From Anastatus disparis (lineage: Eukaryota; Arthropoda; Insecta; Hymenoptera; Eupelmidae): DNA of 64,000 nucleotides. The notes under the pieces were generated by a model. The model had not been told where the DNA came from and did no database searches. It saw only the letters and a program-made list of their open reading frames with translations. Position 1 is the first letter of the stretch; each line of letters begins with the position of its first letter. The stretch lies in contig JAFFSR010000309.1 of NCBI GenBank assembly GCA_017163975.1, positions 3,886,001 through 3,950,000 of the forward strand. Reading direction: 5' to 3'. Position numbers and translations under genes: made by a program. Below, piece after piece: positions 1 through 11,313 of the stretch.

Positions 1-60
1 TAAATTATACTATGACAGATCTATAAATTCTGTAAATTTTAATATTGGCATTAAGTCTAG

Positions 61-219
61 TTTATAAAAGAACCAAAGCCAGGAAAATTAGAAAAAAATC
101 ATAATTTTGGACCCTTTGAGGTATTAAAAATTCACGAAAATAGCAATATCACTATAAGTTATAAGAGTGGTCCAAACTAGTTCATGCAAATAAATTAATT
201 TTGCATAAACGTAAAAATT
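61..219 (+). pseudogene. Ty3/gypsy-type integrase C-terminal remnant
   Basis: The + strand reads a short basic stretch ending in GPFEVLKI, then NITISY, and after a one-base shift a VHANKL-like tail. This is the usual end of a Ty3/gypsy integrase (GPY/F domain followed by a VHxNRLK-like motif). It lies directly upstream of an envelope-like gene, as expected for an env-bearing retroelement. Only this tail is inside the window and it carries a frameshift, so it is a fragment. Assignment to gypsy rather than BEL/Pao rests on the GPF motif alone. Confidence 0.5.
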
Positions 220-274
220 AATATTACTCTCTATTTTCAGAACTCTTCATCCTCTATATAAACATTAAAAAAAA

Positions 275-2304
275 ATGCTGTCTATCATATTTATCTTCTT
301 ATCTCTTATCAAGAGTAATTCTGCAATCATCGGTTTCAACTGTAAATCTACAGATCCAATCATTACTACGTACTCTTTACTAGATACGGGTGAATGCGAT
401 TTTCAACAAGAAAATTTTACTATAAGTAATACAACAATAGAATTACTACAAATTGCAGAATTTAAATCCATAAAAATCATGCAGTGTAAAATAGAAATAC
501 AGGGAACAGTATTTCACTGTGGAATGTTCAGCCATCTGGGTACTACAGCTCATGCCCTACAAGAATATCTTTACGAAATCAGCCATGAAAAATGCAAATT
601 TATACATGAAACAGGAATATTTAAATATGATAATATTCATACAATAGAGGATTTAAAAATAAATTCAACAAGATCAGTAGGAATAGATTTCGCTGGTTTA
701 GTTAAGGATAAAACATGCCAAGGAGCATCTTACACGGATAATTTTGGTTCCTGGGATAACGTACTCGTCCAAGGCCTCATAAGAATAACTCCACTAGAAG
801 AATATGCTCAAGTAAGTTTAAAAAACAATAAATTACGATTAAACTCAGGAACCATATGCAAATTTACGGATGAACACTGCATCGATTCACAAGCATGCTA
901 TACTTTTTAGGAACATTTACTTGCAAAGGAAGGTTTTAAAACAGAAAATGAAACCTTGTATAGAGGCCCCGCAAGAATAATAAATTCAGACAATCAAAAT
1001 CGTATTCATACTGTAAATTCTATTGAGACAACATTTTCATTATCAGCGTTAAATAATATTAACATTTGTAATAGGATATTAACAAAAACCGAACTTCCTA
1101 AATTATTTATTTTAGACCTTTCATATAATAAATTATTATTTGACAATAATGAAATGAGGAAAGAAGTAACGAACTTAGATATATTTACTTACGTGAATTC
1201 TAAATTTGTATATATCGAAAAACATTTTAAGGATGATCTTAAAGATTTCTATTTTAATATCTTAAAAGAAAAATGCGAAATTGAGAAAAAAATTATACGC
1301 GAATCTCTATCCCTTGCATCCATAGCTCCCGATGAATTTGCCTATAATATCATGCAAAAACTTGGGTATATAGCTAAACTTGCTGGAGAAGTAGTACATG
1401 TAATAAAATGTACACCGGTAGAAGTAAAATTAAAACACAAACAAGTGTTACATTCAACTTCCTGTAACAACAAAAAATGAGACATGGTTTTTAACACCGA
1501 AAACACACATTTTATTGAAATCAGGTTCTGAAATAAATTGTAATTCAATCATTCCACAATATTATAAAATTGGGGGAAATTGGATAAATCTTTTACCAAA
1601 ACCAAGGGCAACAAAAAATATTGTAAAAATTTTAAGACCAAATACTCAAACTTCATGGATGCCTAAGCAAATAACATCACTGGCAACGAGTGGCATCTAT
1701 TCTCAAGAAGACTTAGAGGAACTAAACGACATATATTATCCCTTTCGAAAAAGCAGCTGTATTAAATGCTATAGCGAGAGGAATCCGGGTGAAGAAAATT
1801 CAAGAGGAGATTTATTAAGTAATTTACTAACAGAAAATACTTTATCAAATATAGCAGAAAACACCTGGAAAAAATTCATAAATAAACTTACAACATTTGG
1901 GTCAATAAGTTCAGCTATAATAATGATTTTAATAATTCTTCACATAGTTAAATTAATTATGGATACTATTATAAGGGGATATACTCTTCATACAATATAT
2001 GGCTGGTCCATAGATTTATTAGGAGCCATTTTAGCTCCATTACACATTTAATAATTATATTAAATAATAATCAAATTAAAAAAATACCAAAATATGAAGA
2101 AGTAGAATTGAAAGAAGTGAAAATAGAGAAACCAGTCATATCAGAACCCATGGTTTTACGATCTCTTTTGCCTCGACCAACGCCCCCACCTTTACCAAAT
2201 AAATCACCCTACATAACACTACCTCCTGCAAGTACATCTACTCCTTCTAAATCAGCACCTCAAGAACCGAAAGAGATTCGACTATTCAATCTTAGTCGTA
2301 ATTA
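275..2304 (+). pseudogene. env: Chuvirus-like envelope glycoprotein, retroelement-captured, broken
   Basis: Four open blocks form one decayed glycoprotein gene: 275-910, 956-1480, 1515-2051 and 2108-2304. The first begins with a hydrophobic signal peptide (about residues 1-17) followed by a Cys-rich ectodomain. Blocks 1 and 2 share a frame and are separated by an in-frame TAG at 908-910. A frameshift in an A-run near 1471-1478 leads to block 3, which has a hydrophobic membrane segment (about 1897-1980) and a conserved-looking YGWSI stretch. Another shift separates block 4, a Pro-rich cytoplasmic-tail-like piece. The order and motifs match the chuvirus-type glycoprotein family that insect LTR retroelements have captured as env. 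In such families it would mediate membrane fusion; this copy cannot encode the full protein. Family recognition is from memory of the family and was not searched. Confidence 0.7.
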
Positions 2305-2577
2305 GTTTTTAAAAAAAAGAATATATATATTAATAAATTCCACAATTCAAAAAATATGAAATCAGCCCATAAATGTCGGTCTATTAAATAAGCATTATCA
2401 TATTTTATTTTATTTATTTTATTTTATTAACGGGAGACAATCCCTTTTCAAGTTTTAATATACATAAATAGTGCGCTTTACTAACAATGTAATTAAACAA
2501 AAATTTATAATCATATAATCCGTTACTACAAACATAACTAAAATTAAACAACAAAAAAAAAGGTATTACAAATAATA

Positions 2578-5500
2578 TCACTTAATTTCAGTTCTGATCT
2601 TGTTTTTAAATAAGGAAATAGATTGACAATCAAAGTCACAGCATTTTGAATAATTATTAGCTAAATTACATAGTCTATTCATAATATAATACCTATCCGC
2701 AAAGCCGTTTAAAGATCTAATATAAAAAATAATATTATTCACATTACGCAGATTAAATGCTGGATTATGAAAATTTAAACTATTAAACAATGTTTCACAA
2801 TTAATATGTCCATTAAGAGGAGGTCGAGTATATCTGTCCTTTTCTAATCAAAGAATTGATTTTTCTACAAAAATTAATAATTGTAGCAAAAAATAAGAAG
2901 AAAGCCCATGTCGTATAATAAAAAGCTAGATTTTCTTTTATAAGGAAAAATTATTTTCATCGCTTCGTTTTTAAGAAAACCTTGAAAAACTGAATTGTCC
3001 ATCCTAACCTATATTTGTTAAGTTTTTCAAGGTTTTTTTCAAAACGAATCGATAAAAATAATTTTTTCTCATCAAAGAAAATATTGCTTTTTATGATACA
3101 AGATGGGGCTATCTCCTTATTTTTTGCTATAATTATTAGTTCTTGCAAAAAAATAAATTCTTTGATTAGAAAAGGACAGAGATATACGACCTGCTCTTAA
3201 TAATCTTGTATAGCAACAGAATATCAGCATGCATTCGTGAGCACTCCAGTGATGGTAAATTAGCCACATCCCTCATACCAACATAATTATGATTAAATCG
3301 ATGCATTCCTCTACCAGTTTTAAATGATAAAAATCTCAAAAAATTGTTCTGCACCTTTTCAAGTTCATAGATGTCTTTCTGCTTGTATGGGGTCCATATG
3401 GAGGAACAGTACATTAAGATTGACTTTACATAAGTATTATATAATGTTATGCAGGTTCTAATGTTTGTAAAGTCAATACACTTCCTTTTAATCAAGAACA
3501 GATTTCTTTTAGCTTTACCTATAACACCATTAATCTGCATGTCAAAGGAAAGGTTACTTTGAAAAGTTACACCAAGATCCTTGATAAATTCAACATTATC
3601 AATAACATTTCCATCAATATTAAATGTCCAATCTATAATACTAGAACAAGAGAAAGCAAGAGCCTTACATTTATTTACATTAAAAGCTAAACCATTATCA
3701 TTCATCCATTTACTAATCCTATGAATATCATATTGCAATCTTTCCAAATCAGATTCATCATTAACCTCAATATATACTTTCATGTCATCCATGTATAATA
3801 GTATCTTTGAAAATGTAACCACCTTGGATAAGTCATTAAGGAATACAACAAAAAGTAATGCAGACAGTTTGGATCCTTGTGGAACACCTGATAGCATACT
3901 TATCATACCAGATCCAAAGGAACCAAGTTTAACAATCTGTCTTCTCTCCAACAAGTATGACCTAAACCACTTCAAGAATTGGCCTTTTATCCCATATTTT
4001 TCTAATTTACTCAAAACCAGTTCATGATTAACTTTATCAAAAGCCTTTGTTAAGTCTGCATATATGGCCTGGATATAGGCATTATTATTCATTGCAAAAG
4101 CAATATCACTATTAAAAGTTGTAAGATTTGTAATGACAGATCTGCCTTTGATGCATCCATGCTGGTTATCAGTGATAAAATCTTTAAAGTAATCATATAA
4201 CTTTTTATATATAACATTATCAAAAACTTTAGCAAAAGTATTAATGATGGATATGGGTCTATAATTTCCTACCACAGAGGCATCACCAGACTTGTATATA
4301 GGTATAATAAAAGATTCTTTCCAAGCCTCTGGGTATATACCAGTAGCTAGAGATAGATTTATAATATGCCACAATGGTTTCATAATCACTGCACTACATT
4401 TCTTGATCATTTCAGCACTTATCCTATCAGGACCAGGGGAACAATCATCTCTAATACTGTTAATAGCCTTTTCAATATCATCCATTGTAAATTCCTTATT
4501 TACTAGTGAATTCTCTGCTTGTGGAATGTCAGGTACATCATCAAGATGTTTAGATTCATAAACACTACCAAAGTGCATTGCAAACAATTCAGCAATTTCT
4601 TGACCTTCAGATTCTTGCTTGTTTTCAAAAGTCATTTTATCAGGTATATCCCTCTTGTTCTTTGATCCAATGTATTTCCAAAAATTCTTTGGTTCTTTGC
4701 ATAACCCATCTTCAATATTCTTAATATGCTTAAAATAATTTAATCTCGTTAACCGCTTACACAATGCCCTGCATCTTTTAAATTCTATATACATATTTAA
4801 ATCAAGACTAGGAAGTGATCTTAATTGTTTATGCAATATCTTCTTATGTTTAATAACTTCAATTAGTTCACTTGAATACCATTTAAGAAAGGTGTACTTA
4901 CATCCACTTCTCCTCCTAACTCTAGGTGTATATTTCATGACAACCTTTTCAATAATGCAATAGAAATCCTTAACACATTCATTAGGATCATTAAGGTTAT
5001 AAATAAGTTCATCCCAATCTACTTTACTAAGTTCATTATTTACCAACTCATAATTAGTTCTTCTATAGTCTAATTCAACATTTTCATACTTCAATTTATT
5101 AGGAATTCTCACAGGTATACTAATATCAAAAGCACCATGGTATTCATCTAATCTAGATAATGGGTCAATAGCATTTTGGCATTCATAATCATCAGAAGAT
5201 ATGCAAAAAAGATCCAATGTGTTATTAGATTTATTTTTGTACTCATTGATCTGCCTAACACCTAACATGTTAAGGAAAGAGCATAGATTTTGTACATTAT
5301 CTCTTGTAGCAATTAGATCATTGTGCCCACAGTAATAAACAAGATTATCAGCATCATTAAAATGCCAAGAGTATCCAGGCAGATTGTAATCTCCTAATAT
5401 ACAAATTTCATCAAAGTTTTCATACTTAAAAGCACTCTCAATAGTTTTATTATGTTCTTCATACATATTTGTGCTAGAGTTTGGGGCTATATATGTCAAA

Positions 5501-5844
5501 ATTATCAGAAATCTTTTATTATCTATCATTAGTGAAATACATAATTGCTCATATCCAGAATCAACCTTACAAATCAAATTAGATATAATAGTTTTTTTTA
5601 CAGCTAAAAGAACACCACCTCCTCTACTCTTGCCAGAATATATACTATTTCTATCACATCTGTAGATAATATAATTATCAATCATAATCAGAGTATCATC
5701 TATACTATTATCTAGCCAAGTTTCAGTCAGTGCAATAATGTCATAATTAATAGAAGAAGATTCAATATTCATACATAATTGGTTTAGTTTATAGTGACTT
5801 TTGACACCTCTAACATTCTGGTAGTACAAATAAAGAACGTTCAT
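2578..5844 (-). pseudogene. LINE-A ORF2: endonuclease + reverse transcriptase, split by MITE
   Basis: This encodes an endonuclease/reverse transcriptase for target-primed retrotransposition. The first ATG is at 5844; the open frame extends slightly upstream through a GTG. The N-terminal EEP endonuclease shows QNVRGV, ALTETWLD, GDYNLPGYSW and DEYHGAFDI. The RT region shows NYRPISI, ADLTKAFDKVNHELV, SGVPQGSKLSALLF and the catalytic YMDD, where most LINEs have YADD. The frame runs into the MITE at 3200 and would end falsely at 3166. After 2813 the same frame resumes and ends at 2578 with the usual C-terminal region (INGHINC, NPAFNLRN). Taking out the MITE and one TTAA joins LYKIINGHI in frame. 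No other break is seen. Confidence 0.85.
2813..3200. mobile_element. TTAA MITE family A, copy 1 (inside LINE-A ORF2)
   Basis: A 388-bp, nearly fully palindromic element is bounded by TTAA on each side, with ends TTAAGAGGAGGTCG and CGACCTGCTCTTAA. The arms share the subterminal motif CTGTCCTTTTCTAATCAAAG and meet at a short centre near 3000-3015. There is no real gene; small ORFs inside are palindrome artefacts. TTAA targets with single-TTAA joins are the hallmark of piggyBac-type transposition, so this is probably non-autonomous. Confidence 0.85.
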
Positions 5845-5859
5845 GTCTCCCACTAAATC

Positions 5860-6654
5860 TCACATTGTCATCTCAGCATGTACATCAGTAATATCACCTG
5901 AGTTATTATTATTACTTATGACAATAGTAGGAATACCTTTAATGTACTTTAATTTTAAGTTATCCTCACCATTCTCTTTCCTACTATTCAACTCTGCCTT
6001 GACAATTTTATGCAAGCGATTTTGATTTGGTGTATTATCTTTATTGATATAAATATCATACCCCAACTTCTGAGATAAATTTTTTGAATTTTTTAGCACC
6101 CAAGCAACATTATTACTACTTTGCAACAAAATTTTTATTGGTCTTATGGATCCATTATTAAATTTACCATATCTAACAAATGTAAAATCATTATAAGTAA
6201 AAGGAGCATCTCTGAAAACTATCTTTAGTTTTTCAAGATCATTACTTCTATTATCATCATCTTCAACTTGAAAAATCATAATATTCATCTTTCTATCATC
6301 TCTGCTACGTATCTCTTGAATAATTCTCTCTTGAAGTATTAAACTATTATCAGGATTGTTCAAATGTTTTGTAATACTATCTTCAATCATTGGTATAAAA
6401 AGCTTTTTCATCTCTTCAACTAATAACAATTTAAGCTCCTCTTGCGTCTTATCAAATCTAGATTTCAAAATGTTATTCAGATTATAGGAGTAATCACAGC
6501 ACTTTCTAATTGCTCCATTCTGCATAATTCCAACCTTACCGCTGCAAGAAGGATGATGGGGCATATCACACTTCTTACATAAAGTAGCCTCAGATGCTAT
6601 ATCCTTGTTACAGTAATAGCAGGTTGTCTTACCCATCTGCTGTGCTGGTGCCAT
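5860..6654 (-). CDS. LINE-A ORF1: PHD-like zinc finger, nucleic-acid binding
   Basis: This 264-residue ORF starts at an ATG and ends 15 bases before the ORF2 ATG, a normal LINE bicistronic spacing. Near residues 12-55 it has a Cys/His cluster (CYYCNKD, LCKKCDMPHHPSC, KCC) resembling the PHD-like finger of CR1-group ORF1 proteins. This is followed by a charged coiled-coil-like segment, then a C-terminal region (about 120-250) that looks like the RNA-binding fold of these proteins. It should package LINE RNA. The frame is intact. Confidence 0.75.
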   Translation of the reverse strand: MAPAQQMGKTTCYYCNKDIASEATLCKKCDMPHHPSCSGKVGIMQNGAIRKCCDYSYNLNNILKSRFDKTQEELKLLLVEEMKKLFIPMIEDSITKHLNNPDNSLILQERIIQEIRSRDDRKMNIMIFQVEDDDNRSNDLEKLKIVFRDAPFTYNDFTFVRYGKFNNGSIRPIKILLQSSNNVAWVLKNSKNLSQKLGYDIYINKDNTPNQNRLHKIVKAELNSRKENGEDNLKLKYIKGIPTIVISNNNNSGDITDVHAEMTM

Positions 6655-6700
6655 TTATAGGTTATAAACCAAATCTTAAAAAATCAGCAGAATCGTACAC

Positions 6701-7313
6701 AAGCAATATAAAATTAATATCTCAAATAGTTCCACTATAAACAACAAATACAGTAGCTGCAGTATTAGCTTGTATTTCTAAGTAATAATTAAATATTTAC
6801 TATAATTAAACAACAGCACTCAGATCATATGTTGCTTTGCTAGCGCATGCGCACGAACTGATATATATATAATCAAACATATATATAATCAAACATATAT
6901 ATAATCAAACACATATAAATATAGCCGATAAAAATTATTTTTGTTTTAGTTAAAAAAACAATTAGTAGAACTTTTTGATTGTGATTTGAAATAAATCACA
7001 TATACATAATATTCAAATATACTAAAAATTATGCATACTTCATTGTTTTGTTTTACATAAAAGAATGAATGACACTATGCGCATGTGTCATTCACCTAAA
7101 CATGTCGATATCAATTGACATCGTAAGCATATTTAATCTAACAATAAAAAAAAAGGACAAAAAACAACATATTATGGATATGCGATACACATCTATATTA
7201 AAGCGGTTATAAATTTCATTTTTTTTCTACGAACTTACATACTTTAGTAAGCACATATTTCACTTAAATTTTAAATATTATTCATCGAAATCTTAACTTT
7301 CTATGAATTTATA
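6701..7313. other. Non-coding stretch with short tandem repeat
   Basis: No gene is seen. At about 6858-6912 a 16-bp unit close to ATATATATAATCAAAC is repeated three times. Near 7073-7098 a GAATGACAC/GTGTCATTC inverted repeat is visible. It lies upstream of LINE-A ORF1 and may partly be its 5' UTR. Confidence 0.5.
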
Positions 7314-8486
7314 CACTAAGAAAAAAATATGATTGTAACAACTGAATCCTACTGTTAATATACCACGATGAAATATTCTATTCATTTAACAGACGAGTTC
7401 TGTTAATTTGATAGATATCGTAATATTGATTCAATTTAAAATTAACTTTAATTTAACAGCAAAGTAAGTCAAAATAGCTGTTACTTTTTATTGTGTCAAA
7501 CAAATAAGTTTTAAAGATGATAAAAACTTTTTTATTTAGTTGAAACTCACGGCTCACAGTGTTCCAATTTCTAGATATTAATTAACACATAATTCATACT
7601 ATAAACAATGATCATTATTACAAATTCTTAAGTGAAATTTTTTAACATATTCTTAAAGATTTTACACTACACTATTGATATTTACAAATAAAATCTAACA
7701 TCGCTCGCTAATAATTGATATGCATCGCATCGCATCGCATTTATACATACAGCGAATAAATTCGTTCGTTCTTATATACTAACTGACGTGCAACCTCACC
7801 ACTTGCGGGTTACAAGAAATACGCCATCTACTATTATACTATCGAAACGTAACTGTTTTGAAAAGTGGGAGATTTAAAAATACTTATTGAATAACATAAA
7901 AATCTTTATAAAATAAATTTATCAACGACATAAATGATAAATATTTTATTTTGACTTATGTTTTTTTATGTTAACTGTTATTCAATTATATCAACAGTAG
8001 GGCTGTTGATATAATTGAATTGAAACATTTGTATTGAAATAATTTATCAGTTAATTTAAGCATGTGCATATTATTGGTTCAATTTATAAAATTTTGTTGA
8101 AATGTAAGTCATACTTTTATTTTGACTTGCGTTCTTTTTATTTTAACTGTTATTCAATTATATCAACAACTGTGCTGTTGATATAATTAAATTGAAACAT
8201 TTGTATTGAAATAATTCATCAGTTATTTTGAGCATGCACATTTTATTGATTCAATTCATAAAATTTTGTTGAAATGTAAGTCATACTTTTATTTTGACTT
8301 ATGTTTTTTTATGTTAACTGTTATTCACTTATATCAACAGCCGTACTGTTAAATTGGCAGCACGATCGTATTCGGGCTATTTCAACTGCACAGATTCTGT
8401 TAAATCAAAAGAATTCTGTCAGATTAACAGCAGATCTGTTGAATCAATAACATTTCAGTTGATCTGATGAAATTTTTTTCTCAGTG
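7314..8486. mobile_element. CACTRAG-ended DNA element with internal hairpin repeats
   Basis: The terminal inverted repeats start CACTAAGAAAAAAA and, read from the other end, CACTGAGAAAAAAA, flanked by TA on both sides. No ORF is present. The interior contains repeated CTGTTAA/TTAACAG words and a roughly 171-bp tandem repeat (7953-8340). It shares its terminal CACTGAGA motif with elements at 31402-33124 and 38706-39169, but the interiors look different. Confidence 0.65.
7953..8340. repeat. ~171-bp tandem repeat with hairpins
   Basis: GACTTATGTT-type starts occur at 7953, 8124 and 8296, giving a period of 171-172 bp. Each full unit holds a strong inverted repeat: TCAATTATATCAACAG pairs with CTGTTGATATAATTGA around a 5-base loop at 7982-8018, and a similar hairpin lies near 8154-8190. 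The third copy is partial. Confidence 0.75.
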
Positions 8487-8612
8487 TATAAGAAAAATAA
8501 AGAGGAAAGAGGAAACTAAGATAATAAAATAAAATAAATTATTTTACAAATTAAATTATTTATCGACTTTGGTGAACATGCTACATCACATGTTATAACT
8601 GTAGCATTACAT

Positions 8613-8920
8613 TTATAATGAAAAATCAGTCATTGTAGGTTTGCACATTATCTCTTTACTTCTAAAGTGTGGAAGGAATTGTCTTTTTACTTGGATGCTA
8701 CATGAAACCATCGTTTTTATTTTTTCTATAGTTTCAGATGTTTCACCAAATTTTTTTGGACGAAACCCAATAATCGTACTCTTTGGTGATGTAATAATCA
8801 GCAAAGAAGCCTCATCACATTCAACTGTTCCAGAGACTTTGACAGATCCTTTTACTTGATCATCATCTGCGATACTGCCTACTGTATTTTTTAACAAAAT
8901 TTTCCATATCTGTTTTATCT
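8613..8920 (-). pseudogene. Possible exon of a THAP-domain gene (C-terminal part)
   Basis: A 94-codon open stretch is hydrophilic and ends at a stop near 8613, with a possible AG acceptor near 8920. I do not recognise the fold. It follows, in minus-strand order, a THAP-like exon at 9681-9840, with a TTAA MITE between them, so it may belong to the same gene. The listed frame has no ATG, as expected for an internal or last exon. It could equally be an unrelated open stretch. Confidence 0.3.
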
Positions 8921-9191
8921 ATAAAGATAATGAATTATTTTATAATTGTTTTATATTTCATGTTGAATTTATTATAAATAATAAACACAATAATTTTGAA
9001 AACATAAATTTAACTTTTATTAAAATTTTTATTTTTATTAAAAATATTCTTTAGTATTTTATATTTTATGTTAAATGTTATTATCAAAAGTTAATAAAAA
9101 ATTTATTATCATTTTCACTTTCCTTTTTATTGACTCAATTTAATATTGAAAAAATTTTTTAAAAAATTTTACAACATTAGCAAATTATTAC

Positions 9192-9602
9192 TTAACGGCA
9201 TGTCGGAGCTGCAGCAATTGAGTTTTGCTTTTTTTATTTTATCAATATCTTTTTAAATTCATAAATTAAACAAATATAATGATTTGTCCGCACTAAAGCT
9301 ATATTTATACAATAATTTTTGTTAAAATAAAAAATCATTTGGACTTGTTATTTTTTTATGAGCTTTGATTGGAAATTAGATATTAAACTCGACAAACCTA
9401 ACCTTAAAATACGATACATTGAAAGTTTTTATTATAACTTTGTATGTATAATATTTTGGTGGATTTCTTGGGTTGTCCGCACTAGAGTTTAATTTTACAA
9501 ATTTTTTCTTTGTAGTAAAAAAACTCGATTAAACGCATCGTTTATTCATAAGTTAGGATTGGAAATATTATTGGAAGGCGGACAGCTTCGTCATGCTCTT
9601 AA
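9192..9602. mobile_element. TTAA MITE family B, copy 1
   Basis: A 411-bp element with ends TTAACGGCATGTCGGAG and CTTCGTCATGCTCTTAA. The same sequence recurs in the other orientation at 48055-48465, diverged at 33566-33975, and as one end at 59205-59295. Internal landmarks include TTTGTCCGCACTA occurring once in each half. No gene is present. It sits just downstream of the THAP exon on the minus strand. Confidence 0.85.
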
Positions 9603-9680
9603 CAACTATTGATAAAAAATGTGAAAACACAATTAGTATTTTTCTTTTACAAATAAATAAATAAATTAATTGCACTTTAC

Positions 9681-9840
9681 TTTCATCAAAATGATCTTCA
9701 CAACAATAATAATTTGATGATGTTGACATATCTAGCCTTCGAGCTACTTTAAACAATTTTTTTCTCACATTGTCTTTTGGTACAGTAAAAAATATTTTGC
9801 TTGGAGTTTTTATTGTTTTACTCTTACATAACGGAACAAA
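9681..9840 (-). pseudogene. THAP-type zinc-finger exon remnant
   Basis: The minus strand encodes a THAP-like stretch: PLCKSK near the start, FTVPKD in the middle, and YCCEDHFDES at the end. This matches the C2CH pattern (Cys-X-Cys then Cys-X2-His-Phe) of THAP DNA-binding domains, which occur in host regulators and in P-element transposases. A GTAAAG donor-like site follows at 9680. The expected first Cys and the start are not clear, so the domain may be incomplete or begin in another exon. Confidence 0.5.
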
Positions 9841-10409
9841 TATATATTATATCCTATTGTTTTTTCTGATTTTACTAAATTTTCTTTAATTTTCATTTTT
9901 TTTAATATTAAATCTTTATGCCTGATTTATCACAAATTTTATAACACAATTTTTTTGCCGAAAAGAAAACAAAAAAATAGTATTTCAACGGTTAGAAAAC
10001 TGACTGCAAAACAAAAACAGTTAAAATTATATATTTTTAAAGTCAACAAACTATAGTAAATAGCGGGAAATCATGTGAAAATCGTTAAAACTTAATTTTT
10101 CTTACGAATAAATTTAAAAATTATGTGATTGTGACGTTATAAGATGACCGACCAATCGGAAACGTTTTGGCGTCATGTAATCGAGTTTAAAAATTCATAT
10201 TGCAAAAAAATCTGGGAAAAAAATTTACCTCATAAAAAATAATAAACTTTTCGAAAACAATTTTTTCGAAATTTATGAAACATTCTAACTTTATTTTTAT
10301 TTGATGTTAAGACAGTGATTCATCTTTTACATTATTTTATTTGATTTTAATTTTATGACTGATAGATATTTAAGACTATTTTTAATTGTAATTTATGTTT
10401 TCATACTTT
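9841..10409. other. AT-rich DNA, no gene seen
   Basis: Poly-A/T rich sequence between the THAP remnant and the 3' tail of LINE-B. No ORF or inverted-repeat ends were identified. Confidence 0.5.
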
Positions 10410-10731
10410 CAACGTGTAGATAGATAGATAGATATTATTTTATTTTGTATAAGAGTACAAAAACGTGTAATATAATTTGTAAATATAAAAACAATAAATA
10501 TTGCACAAAAATGTTATAAAAAAGTATAAATGTAAATATTGCACAATTAATATCACAGTCAGTCACTAAATCTAATTATACTGAATAAATAAGTCACAAA
10601 CAAAAATAAATAAAAGTGATATCACAAAGTAATCATAAAATACACGCAATATAAATAAAAATAATCATATAAATAAAAATCAGTCATACAATATCTATCA
10701 GTCACAATATTAAAATTTAAAAGAATTAAAA

Positions 10732-11120
10732 TTAAGAGGAGGTCACGTATCTCTGTCCTTTTCTAATCAAAGAATTGAGTTTTTTATACAAACCAATAAC
10801 TTTAGCAAAAAATGAAGAGAAAGCCGCATCTCGTAATAAAAAAAGCAATATTTTCTTTGATAAGAAAGAATTAATTTTATTGCTTCGTTTTCAAGAAAAC
10901 CTTGAAAAACTTAAATCATAGAGGTTAGGGTGGAAAATTTAGTTTTTCAAGGTTTTCTTGAAAATGAAGCAATAAAATTAATTTTTCCTTATCAAAGAAA
11001 ATATTGCTTTTTTTGATACAAGATGCGGCTTTCTCTTCATTTTTTGAGAAAGTTATTAGTTTTTGTGAAAAAATCATTTCTTTGATTAGAAAAGGACAGA
11101 GATAAAAGACCTCCTCTTAA
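10732..11120. mobile_element. TTAA MITE family A, copy 2 (in LINE-B 3' UTR)
   Basis: A 389-bp palindromic element with TTAAGAGGAGGTC at one end, its complement at the other, and TTAA flanks. It uses the TATCAAAGAAAATATTGC-type inner arms shared with the other copies. The uninterrupted centre (CTTGAAAAACTT...) shows what the host site of the insertion at 31402 looked like. Confidence 0.85.
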
Positions 11121-11313
11121 TACATATTAAAATAAAATAACAAGCGTACGCAATAGTATGAAACGCAGTCAAAAATAAAATCAATTAAAAACTCTCACTC
11201 ACCAACCATTCAGCCAACACTCATACATAAAATACACTCACACCTTAAACCTATATACAGGACGTTAAAAAAATTAATTAAATGAATTAACATAAATAAA
11301 TAGTAAAAAAATA

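Larger units (their letters stand above)
2398..6700 (-). mobile_element. LINE-A, full-length CR1-superfamily-like non-LTR retrotransposon
   Basis: A two-ORF LINE lies on the minus strand: ORF1 at 5860-6654, ORF2 from 5844 down to 2578, and an A-rich (TAAAA-like) 3' tail near 2400-2432. Both ORFs are free of internal stops apart from a TTAA MITE at 2813-3200. Coding integrity suggests a young copy. A PHD-like finger in ORF1 with an apurinic-type endonuclease and reverse transcriptase in ORF2 places it in the CR1/Daphne/L2-like group; the exact clade is not settled. The 5' end is uncertain. Confidence 0.8.

Noticed and set aside
1342..1548. Minus-strand ORF opposite the envelope remnant
   Set aside because: Shadow of the plus-strand glycoprotein frame.
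2957..3200. 61-63 codon ORFs in the MITE (also at 30845-31088)
   Set aside because: They recur on both strands because the element is a palindrome; they have no start context or domain.
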